The notes beneath the pieces were generated by a model. It ran no database searches, was not told the DNA's origin, and saw only the letters and a list, made by a program, of their open reading frames with translations. From an uncultured archaeon (GTDB taxonomy: Archaea > Halobacteriota > Methanosarcinia > Methanotrichales > Methanotrichaceae): DNA of 15,310 nucleotides. Below, one piece after another: positions 1 to 6,755 of this stretch. The number at the start of each line of letters is the position of its first letter. Position 1 is the first letter of the stretch. The position numbers were made by a program, and so were the translations under genes. The DNA lies in the NCBI GenBank assembly GCA_902385025.1, contig CABMDX010000207.1, positions 1 to 15,310 of the forward strand, in the 5' to 3' direction.

Positions 1-72
1 ATTGGTTTTGTAACGGATTATATATCTGATTTTTCGAGGAGTTAGCTTTACGATTTTGTTCTTCTTGCCCAT
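1..72 (-). CDS. N-terminal fragment of a putative transposase (IS481-like), cut by window edge
   Basis: An ATG at 72 opens a leftward frame that is still open at base 1. The 24 visible residues begin MGKKNKIVKLTPRKIRYIIR and then read YKTN. This basic, helix-forming stretch with K-L-T-P-R-K is what I would expect at the start of the helix-turn-helix domain of archaeal IS481-type (integrase-core) transposases, which bind the element's ends. That is recognition from memory on very little sequence. The DDE catalytic core would lie outside the window. There is no clear ribosome binding site, and the nearby TATA-like box at 87-94 is too close (about 18 bases from its centre to the ATG) to be an ideal promoter for this start. 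It could instead be another small helix-turn-helix protein. Confidence 0.4.
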   Translation of the reverse strand, partial: MGKKNKIVKLTPRKIRYIIRYKTN

Positions 73-86
73 GCGCCAGTGATGGG

Positions 87-94
87 TATATAAA
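87..94. promoter_or_regulatory. TATA-like box, orientation uncertain
   Basis: TATATAAA sits between the leftward fragment at 1-72 and the end of pstA. Read leftward, a start site about 26 bases on would fall near base 64, inside the fragment. Read rightward, it would fall near 117, one base before an ATG at 118 whose frame soon runs antisense through pstA and looks non-coding. A small hairpin (AGAGT 99-103, ACTCT 110-114) lies beside it. Role unresolved. Confidence 0.25.
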
Positions 95-189
95 GTCAAG
101 AGTTTCGGGACTCTACAATGTCAACGATAACGAGAAAAAACTCAAGAGCAGAAGTCAGACATGCCGAAAGGAGAGAATTGCGGTGCCTG

Positions 190-237
190 AAAAAATACCA
201 GGTATCGACTCAGGCAGCTCAATTCAAAATGGCTGCC
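190..237 (-). terminator. Hairpin plus T-run downstream of pstA
   Basis: Just after the pstA stop, on the leftward strand, there is an inverted repeat (GGCAGC at 213-218, GCTGCC at 232-237, 13-base loop), then a second short stem flanking a run of six T (plus-strand A at 190-195). Another six-T run lies at 135-140. Archaeal termination relies mainly on T-runs in the non-template strand, so this looks like the end of the pstCA transcript. If so, no pstB is co-transcribed downstream. Confidence 0.45.
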
Positions 238-247
238 ACCTTCCGGC

Positions 248-1495
248 CTACCACGAGATCTTCTTTCTGTAGTGGTTTCTCACCACAATTGCCAGCATGT
301 TCGTGCCCAGCACCAGAGCGATCAGAACCAGGGCAGTTCCCCAGGCCCTGGACTCGACATCCCAGGCCCCCAGGAAGTATATCAGATTCAGAAGATGGTA
401 ATCGAGATTGTTCACCGGCTGAAACACATCAGGGATAACGCCATAGACCATCTGCACCGGCGTGGCTGTGAAGGTCACAGCCGTCCACATGATCGGAGCT
501 GTCTCTCCAGAGGCCTTGGCCACGCCCATGATAACGCCGGTCAGGATTCCGGGCATGCCCGAAGGCAGCACTACCTTTCTGATCGTCTGCCACTTCGTGG
601 CTCCAAGAGCCATGCTGCCTTCCCGCAGAGAGTTGGGAACGCTCTTCAGAGCTTCCTGGCTTGTCAGGATGATGGTGGGAATATTTATCAGTCCCAGGAT
701 TATGGAACCGGATAGAAGCGACACTCCGAAGGTCGTCACGAGAAATGCCAGGCCGAATAGGCCGAAAACAACGGAAGGAACTCCGTTCAAGCAGCTCACG
801 GCTATTGTGATTAGTCGGTTGAGCCTCTGGCTCTTGGAGTATTCATGCAAGTAGATGGCAGCGCCGATGCCCAGGGGCGAAGAGACAAGCATGGCCCCAA
901 GAACCATCCATAAAGAACCCATTATGGCCGTACTGATGCCGCCTGCCTGGCCCAGACGTCTGTGGGGTGTGGTCAGGAACTCCCAGTTGATAATCCAGAT
1001 CCCTTTGTAGGCTATTATGAACAGTATTCCGCCCAGAAGCAGAAGCGACAGAACTGCCGAGAGCCTTATGGCCAGGAATACCAGGGCTTCTCTTCCGCGG
1101 GCATTGCTGCCATTTATGACATTCAAAGAATCCTTGATGCATAAGAGGCTCGCGAAAAAGACCAGCAACGGAAGGACAAAGGAATAACTGAAGGAGGCCC
1201 CTACCCCCAGCGGCCTCCTGATGACAAACTCTGGGCCGAGGGCGTCGGAATAGGTCAGGAATAAAATAGCAGCACAGATGATGAGATCGAGAAGCAGGAT
1301 GGCAGCCGATTTCCTGGAATATGATCTGTTGATCAGATAAGATGAAAGGATCAGGAGCGGACTGGAAGCAAGGCTTGCCTGCCAGAGTGGCAATAGCATC
1401 TTCAAATCAGGCTGTGCAATCAGACAGGCGACTGATGTGAAGAATAAAAAGGAGGAAATTGCAAGCGAGAGTCCGAGGGCCGGCTTGATCTTCAT
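248..1495 (-). CDS. pstA: Phosphate ABC transporter permease PstA
   Basis: Inner-membrane permease that, with PstC and the ATPase PstB, imports phosphate delivered by the binding protein PstS. The C-terminal two thirds is a binding-protein-dependent permease domain. It has the PstA entry motif around EFLTTPHRRLGQAGGIS and the cytoplasmic EAA loop that contacts the ATPase, near residues 281-311 (core EGSMALGATKWQTIRKVVLP). About 140 extra N-terminal residues carry roughly four additional hydrophobic segments, making it about 415 residues against about 300 in E. coli; longer PstA proteins occur in other lineages. I chose the ATG at 1495, nine bases after GGAGG. A TTG at 1501, overlapping the pstC stop, is possible (417 residues). 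It is translationally linked to pstC. No pstB follows: terminator-like sequence and a transposase-like start come next. Confidence 0.9.
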   Translation of the reverse strand: MKIKPALGLSLAISSFLFFTSVACLIAQPDLKMLLPLWQASLASSPLLILSSYLINRSYSRKSAAILLLDLIICAAILFLTYSDALGPEFVIRRPLGVGASFSYSFVLPLLVFFASLLCIKDSLNVINGSNARGREALVFLAIRLSAVLSLLLLGGILFIIAYKGIWIINWEFLTTPHRRLGQAGGISTAIMGSLWMVLGAMLVSSPLGIGAAIYLHEYSKSQRLNRLITIAVSCLNGVPSVVFGLFGLAFLVTTFGVSLLSGSIILGLINIPTIILTSQEALKSVPNSLREGSMALGATKWQTIRKVVLPSGMPGILTGVIMGVAKASGETAPIMWTAVTFTATPVQMVYGVIPDVFQPVNNLDYHLLNLIYFLGAWDVESRAWGTALVLIALVLGTNMLAIVVRNHYRKKISW

Positions 1496-1497
1496 CT

Positions 1498-2406
1498 TCA
1501 ATATCCTCCGAATTTCCGCCTTATGCGGGCGCGGGCATAATCTGCAATCAGGCTGAGAATGGAAACCACCATCAAAAGAACGAAACCCACGGCAAATAGA
1601 ACATGATAATGCATTGAACCCCGGGCCACTTCGCCCATCTCACCGGCGATGACGGAGGTGAAGGTAGCGCCTTGGTCGAAGATATCGAAGATCGGGGAGG
1701 GCAGTTTGGATACATTGCCGACCACAAGAAGCACAGCCATGGTCTCGCCGATGATGCTGCCTATGTTGAGCAGAACTGCTGCGGTAATTCCAGATGATGC
1801 GGCGGGTATGGTTACGTTCTTCAGGGTTTGCCATCTGTTGGCTCCAAGAGCCAGCGAGCCCTCCTTGAATTCGCTGGGCACTGCACGCAGAGCATCTTCA
1901 CAAATGGTGGTGATGTAGGGAATAAACATGACTCCGAGCAATATTGATCCGGCCAGGATCGATCTGCCTGTGAGCATGTCAAAGCTATCCTGCAGATAGG
2001 ATACGAGAATTATCACGCCCAGGAAGCCGTAGACGATGGACGGCACACCTGCCAGAAGCTCTATGGCTGGCTTGAGAAGGGCCTTGCTTTTGGGACTGGC
2101 CAGCTCCGCCAGGTAGATGGCAAGTGGAAAGCCGATTATGATATTGATAAAAAGGGCCAGAAGCGTGATGATGAGCGAGGCGGCAATGAGTGGCAACAGG
2201 CCATAGATATCGCCGGCTGGATGCCATTTCAAGCCCGTTAAAAGAGAAATGAGGCCAAGATCAAAGAATGCGGGCAGGCTTTCGTGAATGAGGAAATAAA
2301 AGATGAGGAGCATGATGAGGATGGAGGTGATGGCGGCAAGAAATAGTAGCCCCTCAACGAACAGCTCTCCGTACTTGCGAGATGCCTTTATGTGGGGCCG
2401 ATCCAT
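1498..2406 (-). CDS. pstC: Phosphate ABC transporter permease PstC
   Basis: Membrane permease partner of PstA in high-affinity phosphate uptake. A first transmembrane helix lies near residues 18-40. Around residue 60 comes the PstC-typical sequence LKWHPAGDIYGLLPLIAASL. The EAA loop follows at about 171-201 (DALRAVPSEFKEGSLALGAN), then a conserved GSIIGETMAVLLVVGN segment. About 302 residues is normal for the family. The start is uncertain: I chose the ATG at 2406, but a GTG at 2424 in the same frame adds six residues, and neither has a clear ribosome binding site. A TATA-like box at 2455-2462 would place transcription start near 2432, consistent with either. The gene is upstream of and coupled to pstA. 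The binding-protein gene pstS, usually upstream, is replaced here by orc1/cdc6. Confidence 0.9.
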   Translation of the reverse strand: MDRPHIKASRKYGELFVEGLLFLAAITSILIMLLIFYFLIHESLPAFFDLGLISLLTGLKWHPAGDIYGLLPLIAASLIITLLALFINIIIGFPLAIYLAELASPKSKALLKPAIELLAGVPSIVYGFLGVIILVSYLQDSFDMLTGRSILAGSILLGVMFIPYITTICEDALRAVPSEFKEGSLALGANRWQTLKNVTIPAASSGITAAVLLNIGSIIGETMAVLLVVGNVSKLPSPIFDIFDQGATFTSVIAGEMGEVARGSMHYHVLFAVGFVLLMVVSILSLIADYARARIRRKFGGY

Positions 2407-2454
2407 ACAATTCTGGTAAAGCACATTCGCGGTTATAGCCCTTGCCCATGGTAT

Positions 2455-2462
2455 CTATATAG
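2455..2462 (-). promoter_or_regulatory. TATA box for pstCA
   Basis: CTATATAG in the 83-base gap between the cdc6 stop and pstC. Its centre is about 27 bases upstream of position 2432, giving a short leader to either candidate pstC start. I see no T-run after cdc6 on this strand, so read-through from the histone-gatE-cdc6 cluster is also possible. Confidence 0.4.
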
Positions 2463-2507
2463 AAGACTTACAAGGGCCTTTTTCTATGGAGATCTCTTTC
2501 GCAATAA

Positions 2508-3641
2508 TCACGGACCGATCCGGCTCAAGATCTCCCCGGGCTCGTAGCGGAGCCGGATGATACGGCTTCGGCCCCGCTCGCCTGCACCTGTAATATCTGC
2601 GTTTATGAGCCTGATAGCATCAAGCTTTGTGAGGATCTCATGATAGCGGGTATATGCCGCGCCAGTCTCCTCATGAAAATGGCGGAATAACTCGCCTGCA
2701 TGCCAGCTCTCCTGTCCAGCCGCCAGGCGCAGAACCTTCAGCTCATCCTCTTTCAGCGATTTCAGGGCATATGTCAGATGCACCAGACGGGAGCGATCAT
2801 AGGAACCCGTCACATCCTCCAGCGAGATGCTCTTTGAGGCGCGCTTCTCAGCGGAAAGGCCGGACCTCTTGAGCAAATCGATTCCCACCCTAAGATCACC
2901 GGATTTCTCAACATAATCCACTACCGCCTCCAGTACGTCATCCGCCATCACGCCAGGATAGTAGCCCATCAGTGCCCTGCGTCCCAGAATGTCGCGTATC
3001 TCCTCTCTCGTGTAAAGGGGAAAGACCACCTCCTCTGCCTGTAAGACGGAAACTACTCGCGGATCAAGAACATAATTTAGAGTAAGCTCGCTCATGACGC
3101 CGATCACACCCATCCTGGCGCCGGGACAGGTCTCATGTGCACGAAGCAGAGAATACAAAACATGGTCCACCTCCCGTTCGTGGAAGAGATAGTTTATGTC
3201 GTCCAATGCCACCACAAGCACCTTGTCTTCTTCTGCACTATGCTCCGCCACCTTCTCGAAGAGGCGTTTGAAGGATATGCCGCTGGAGGGAGGCGAATGC
3301 TCGAAGATCTTTTTGTAGAGCTGGTAGAAGACTGCATATCTCGTGCTGTTCAACTGGCAGTTGACTTGCACCGTCACGAGCTTGGAGGTGTCGGCCTCGA
3401 TCTCCTCGAAGAGCTTCATAATCGCCGTGGTCTTTCCTGTGCCAGGAGGCCCGAGGCACAGGCAATTGACGGGCCTTGCCCCTTGCAATGCCGGGCGGAT
3501 GCAAAATTTGAGGCTGTTCATCTGGGATTCACGATGAAGAAAATGCTCGGGCAGGTGATCTAGCTCGAATAGATCCCTGTCCTTGAAGAGCGTCTGCTCC
3601 CAGAGGAGCATATCCGGCTTTCTGGTTTTTTCTGGGCTCAC
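2508..3641 (-). CDS. cdc6: Orc1/Cdc6-family replication initiator ATPase
   Basis: Archaeal Orc1/Cdc6 proteins bind origins and help load the MCM helicase. This 377-residue protein has an AAA+ domain with Walker A GPPGTGKT at residues 64-71, Walker B VVALDD at about 143-148, and a sensor-2 region GDLRVGIDLLKRSG at 248-261. A C-terminal winged-helix DNA-binding domain follows from about 290. Two catalytic positions depart from the textbook form. Walker B ends DD, not DE, and the sensor-1 region reads GVMSEL where GISND-like sequence with an Asn is common. This may mark a euryarchaeal paralogue subgroup and not a loss of function. The start is a GTG whose GTGA overlaps the gatE stop, so translation is probably coupled. 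An ATG at 3611 would give a protein ten residues shorter. I found no convincing origin recognition boxes beside the gene. Confidence 0.9.
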   Translation of the reverse strand: MSPEKTRKPDMLLWEQTLFKDRDLFELDHLPEHFLHRESQMNSLKFCIRPALQGARPVNCLCLGPPGTGKTTAIMKLFEEIEADTSKLVTVQVNCQLNSTRYAVFYQLYKKIFEHSPPSSGISFKRLFEKVAEHSAEEDKVLVVALDDINYLFHEREVDHVLYSLLRAHETCPGARMGVIGVMSELTLNYVLDPRVVSVLQAEEVVFPLYTREEIRDILGRRALMGYYPGVMADDVLEAVVDYVEKSGDLRVGIDLLKRSGLSAEKRASKSISLEDVTGSYDRSRLVHLTYALKSLKEDELKVLRLAAGQESWHAGELFRHFHEETGAAYTRYHEILTKLDAIRLINADITGAGERGRSRIIRLRYEPGEILSRIGP

Positions 3642-5542
3642 TGGCTGAGTATATTTTGTATTTCCTTCTTCAATATGGCGCTCACCACAGCACCATCTGC
3701 TTTGCCCCTCAGCTCCTTCATGACAAGGCCCATGAGCGGGCCAGCAGCCCTCTCGCCCTTGGAGCGCACAAGATCTGCCTTCTCGGCCACGATTGCCACC
3801 ACGGCCTTCTCCACATCAGCTTCATCCACGCTCGACAGGCCAACCGCAATTGCCGCTTCAGATGCAGACTTTTCAGGATGCTCTGCCAGAGCGCAGAGCA
3901 GATCAGCAAGACCTTCCTTGGCGATCTGGCCCCTGGCCATCAGGGCAAAGCCGTCTTTGTAATGCTGATCCGTCAGGCGGGAGACATCCACGCCATCCCT
4001 TGCCAGCTCAATTGGTATGGTCTCAAGAGCCCTGACCACAATGGATGCAGGGACTTTGTGCTCCGAGACTATCTCCTCGAAGAGCTGATAATTTGGAGAG
4101 GCAGCGATAACCCTGGCCTGCTCGCCATTGAGGCCGTGCTCCTTCTGGAAGCGCTCCGTGCGGGCCAGGAATAGCTCAGGAAGGCAGAGCTCACGGAGCA
4201 TCTTCTCAGTTATAGCGACAGAAGGCACATCCGTCTCAGGATACATCCTGGCAGAGCCGGGAAGTGGCCGCATGTACTCCGAGCAGCCGTCCGGCAGAGC
4301 CCAACGCGTCTCCTCGGGGACGATTGTCAGTGCCTCTCTGGCCCGAACCTGCACTGCCGACAGTGCCTTCTTTGCCCGGTCCGTGGGGCCCGTGACCATG
4401 ATCACGGCGTCGCCCTGCTTGGCGCCAAGAAGCGAGCGCACACTGTCCACCTCATCCGAACTTACGCCGTAAGCAGGAAGCTCATCTGTATGAAAGATCC
4501 CGCCAACTCCTGCGCGCTTGGCCCGGTCTGAGAACTCAGTTCCAAGACGCCTGTCGGGTTGAACTTCTCTTCCAACCAGGCCCGCAAAGCCGGCTAGCCT
4601 GCAGGCCAGAATGACCCCTCCACTCTTGAGGGATTTGGCCAGAACCTTCGAGGCTGTGGACTTGAAAAGATCCGTGACATTCCACACCTGGTCGTCCACA
4701 GATGCCTTGCGCCTCAAAAGCTCCTTTTTTATCTCCAGCAGCCTGACCTGGCGCAGTACCTCGAACTCCACGATCTTGTCTACGAGGTTCAGGGCCTGAA
4801 CACCCTTCACCTCTACACGCGCGCCGCCTCTGATAGAGACGTTGACATCCTGGCGAATGGTTCCAAGGCCCCTTTTGACCCTACCTGTCGAGCGCAGGAT
4901 CATGCCCAGATATTGGGCAGTCTCACGGGCATGTGCAGGAGAGACTATATCCGGAGCGGTACCAATTTCGACCAGGGGAATTCCGAGCCGGTCCAGAGAA
5001 TAGACGAGACTGTCTCCGCGGTCCTCGATGATGCGCGCCGCCTCCTCTTCCAGGCAGAGAATGCCAATGCCAACAGGACCCAGGGGCGTGTCTATCCTGC
5101 CCTCGGAGCCGATGTAGGCGGTGCGCTGGAAACCTGATGTGTTGGATCCGTCGATCACCATCTTGCGCATGGTCTGTACGTCATCGACGATCTTCATATT
5201 GAGCAGCCGGGCGATGATGAGTGAGATCTCCAGTGCCTCGGGATTTATTTCGCGAGGTGGCTCTTCATCCGCCTCCACCAGGCAGGTTGTGTCGTAAGAC
5301 TTGTAAATGAACTTGCGGGAGACCAGGACCTCTTCAAGAGCCGCGCGGTCGATCTCTCCCAGCTCGCTGCGCGAAGGACGGAGGTACCGGAAGAACTCGA
5401 AGTTGGACTCTTCTACTTCCCTGTGCTTTGTAGGGCAGCCGCAGAATAGCTTGCATGCGGTGTCAAGCTGCTGGTGAATCTCAATGCCGCATATCAAGCC
5501 CAATGCACGGTAGTCTTGCCCCAGAGAGACTTCTTTTGCCAT
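3638..5542 (-). CDS. gatE: Glu-tRNA(Gln) amidotransferase subunit E
   Basis: GatE is the tRNA-binding kinase/transamidase subunit of the archaea-specific GatDE enzyme, which converts mischarged Glu-tRNA(Gln) to Gln-tRNA(Gln) using ammonia released by GatD. The protein is 634 residues, normal for the family. The N-terminus carries the GatB/GatE signature GIEIHQQLDTACKLFCGC at about 19-36. The central part includes GFQRTAYIGSEGRIDTPLG and IRQDVNVSI. An AspRS-like GAD insertion is expected in the middle (about 290-400), and a YqeY-like helical tail that recognises tRNA lies at the C-terminus. The start ATG at 5542 lies three bases after the histone stop, with a weak GGAAAG upstream. The stop overlaps the cdc6 GTG. 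GatD is not in the window. Confidence 0.96.
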   Translation of the reverse strand: MAKEVSLGQDYRALGLICGIEIHQQLDTACKLFCGCPTKHREVEESNFEFFRYLRPSRSELGEIDRAALEEVLVSRKFIYKSYDTTCLVEADEEPPREINPEALEISLIIARLLNMKIVDDVQTMRKMVIDGSNTSGFQRTAYIGSEGRIDTPLGPVGIGILCLEEEAARIIEDRGDSLVYSLDRLGIPLVEIGTAPDIVSPAHARETAQYLGMILRSTGRVKRGLGTIRQDVNVSIRGGARVEVKGVQALNLVDKIVEFEVLRQVRLLEIKKELLRRKASVDDQVWNVTDLFKSTASKVLAKSLKSGGVILACRLAGFAGLVGREVQPDRRLGTEFSDRAKRAGVGGIFHTDELPAYGVSSDEVDSVRSLLGAKQGDAVIMVTGPTDRAKKALSAVQVRAREALTIVPEETRWALPDGCSEYMRPLPGSARMYPETDVPSVAITEKMLRELCLPELFLARTERFQKEHGLNGEQARVIAASPNYQLFEEIVSEHKVPASIVVRALETIPIELARDGVDVSRLTDQHYKDGFALMARGQIAKEGLADLLCALAEHPEKSASEAAIAVGLSSVDEADVEKAVVAIVAEKADLVRSKGERAAGPLMGLVMKELRGKADGAVVSAILKKEIQNILSQ

Positions 5543-5545
5543 CAG

Positions 5546-5776
5546 TTATCTTTCCAAGACCGCAGGAGGTTTAACTCTTTTGACTGCCTCCCTGATATCC
5601 TCGGCCTTGACCGTCTTTCTCTTGGCGTGATTTGCCCATCCAACAGCCTCACGGGCTACCTCCAGGCCATAGCTTTCCAGAACCTCTGCCAGCGCATCCC
5701 TCGCGCCTTCGCTCACTCTCTTAGCCCCTGCCTCGCGGATGAGCCTGCTCACCGGGGCAACGGGAAGTATCGGCAT
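5546..5776 (-). CDS. Archaeal histone (HMfB family)
   Basis: A 76-residue single histone fold that dimerises and wraps DNA in extendable archaeal nucleosomes. It reads MPILPVAPVSRLIREAGAKR at the start and has the conserved KRKTVKAEDIREAVKR near the end, with a short extra tail PPAVLER. Gly17 in REAGAKRV matches the small residue at the stacking interface (Gly16 of HMfB), so long hypernucleosome assembly seems possible. The start is set by GAGGTG eight bases before the ATG at 5776. The frame stays open for 55 codons further upstream, but that stretch does not look like histone and is probably 5' leader. It is the first gene of the histone-gatE-cdc6 cluster, three bases before gatE. Confidence 0.93.
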   Translation of the reverse strand: MPILPVAPVSRLIREAGAKRVSEGARDALAEVLESYGLEVAREAVGWANHAKRKTVKAEDIREAVKRVKPPAVLER

Positions 5777-6107
5777 TTCTTTTTCACCTCGTAAATCCGG
5801 ATTTTGCAGCAGGAAGAGCCATGTACGAGGCCCATACGGAGCTACAAGCCCGAATAGGCATTTTATGCTCTCATAATTGCATATAAATTTTTGGTATGGC
5901 AAAGTTCTGCATTTTCGGGGATAGATATTCCTATTTGCCACGATTTATATCGCTCAAACTGGAAAATATGGGCAAACAGGATTTTTTTTAGAATCCGTCC
6001 GAGAATTATATCGGATTTAGCCAAAAGCCGGCCTGGATGGCTTAACCCGTGAATGCAGACGGGAAATGTTATCTAGGTTGCAGCTCAATCGTTATGGAGA
6101 GGAGCGG
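5777..6107. other. Divergent intergenic region between histone and cysteine-rich gene
   Basis: About 330 bases without a gene. The left third is the probable histone leader, then its TATA region. The right part holds two rightward TATA-like boxes, TTTATAT at 5944-5950 and TTATATC near 6006-6012, either of which could serve the gene at 6108. An eight-T run at 5982-5989 is enclosed by GGATT/AATCC arms (5979-5983 and 5992-5996). I see no RNA gene and no origin recognition boxes. Confidence 0.5.
5881..5887 (-). promoter_or_regulatory. TATA box for histone-gatE-cdc6 with long leader
   Basis: On the leftward strand, CCAAAAATTTATATG forms an A-rich upstream element plus TTTATAT. Start would be near 5857, giving an untranslated leader of about 80 bases before the histone ATG. 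A second, weaker box (CATAAAATG, around 5860-5868) could start transcription closer in. Confidence 0.45.
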
Positions 6108-6446
6108 ATGATGAGCGAATTTGTGTGCAAGGCGATCATATACAAAGATATCGAAGATGTTTATGGCCCATGCGGATGCGGCATGAACCTGGCCACATTG
6201 CCCGTGCTTCTTCCCAGTGATTGGGCAGTTGTGGAACGCCCTCCTCAGGTGGAAGAACATGAATTTTGCAAGGGCTTTGATTTCCGAAGAGTCTCGGGCT
6301 TTGCCTGCAATCAGGTTCTCGAACATGATATTGAAGGCGTAAATTATCTGGCCAATTTCTCCTGCTGCAGTGAGTGTGCCGAGAAAGCAGTGGAATGCGG
6401 ATATGCAGTCTGGTCGAAAAAACCATATCCTATGGTATTGCGATAG
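6108..6446 (+). CDS. Small cysteine-rich protein of unknown function
   Basis: I do not recognise this protein. It is 112 residues from the ATG at 6108, or 111 from the adjacent ATG at 6111. GGAGAGGAG at 6096-6104 sets the start, so the upstream in-frame ATG at 6066 is unlikely. Numbered from 6111, there are nine cysteines at 6, 21, 23, 53, 66, 85, 86, 89 and 96, including GPCGCG and FSCCSECAEKAVEC clusters. There is no signal peptide or membrane segment. The arrangement suggests a metal site (zinc or Fe-S) or redox-active thiols; that is inference. A CPKC glutaredoxin-like gene follows 60 bases later on the same strand, so a shared thiol or metal role is conceivable. Two possible TATA boxes lie upstream. 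Confidence 0.75.
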   Translation: MMSEFVCKAIIYKDIEDVYGPCGCGMNLATLPVLLPSDWAVVERPPQVEEHEFCKGFDFRRVSGFACNQVLEHDIEGVNYLANFSCCSECAEKAVECGYAVWSKKPYPMVLR

Positions 6447-6506
6447 CTTTCAATATGCTCTGAACATTTTGCCGGTTATATCAGATAATAACAGAGAGGT
6501 GTTCCC

Positions 6507-6755
6507 TTGTCATATAGAGTCTATTCCACCCGGGCCTGCCCAAAATGCGAGCAGCTTAAGAAAGCGCTGAAAGAGGCAGGCAAATCCTATGAGAATATGG
6601 ATATGTCCACTCCCGAGGCTCTCACGGAGTTGCGCATCAATGGCGTGTTCACATTATCTGCACCAGTGCTTCAGGTAGAGGATCGGTTCTATACCGTTGA
6701 AGATCTTTTTGCAGGAGAGAGACTTAGAGATCTAGCTGAGATATTAAAGAGCTAA
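6507..6755 (+). CDS. Glutaredoxin-like thiol-disulfide protein (CPKC)
   Basis: An 82-residue single thioredoxin-fold domain, of the size of glutaredoxins and NrdH-redoxins. The active-site CPKC is at residues 11-14 after the first strand (YRVYSTRAC). The usual cis-proline region appears as LSAPVLQVEDRFYTVEDL near 50-67. Such proteins reduce disulfides in partners; in methanogens they are fed by ferredoxin/thioredoxin-type or F420 systems, not known here. The start is a TTG at 6507, supported by GAGGTG at 6496-6501 five bases upstream; no ATG fits. It may be co-transcribed with the cysteine-rich gene, though a TTATATC motif at 6476-6482 could add a promoter. The stop overlaps the convergent ACT gene by four bases. 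Confidence 0.85.
   Translation: MSYRVYSTRACPKCEQLKKALKEAGKSYENMDMSTPEALTELRINGVFTLSAPVLQVEDRFYTVEDLFAGERLRDLAEILKS

Noticed and set aside
118..438. Rightward open frame of 106 codons with a well-spaced TATA-like box upstream
   Set aside because: More than half is antisense to the conserved C-terminus of pstA, the amino-acid content is not protein-like, and I recognise no family.
3656..4472. Several open frames antisense to gatE
   Set aside because: Typical shadow frames of a GC-rich conserved gene; no ribosome binding sites or recognisable motifs.
5777..5941. N-terminal extension of the histone by 55 residues
   Set aside because: A good GAGGTG ribosome binding site fixes the start at 5776, the extension has no histone similarity, and it would run across the TATA box.
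5777..6107. Replication origin near cdc6
   Set aside because: I found no repeated origin recognition boxes (TTCCANTGGAAA type) here or in 2425-2507; one isolated CTGGAAA near 5960 is not enough.
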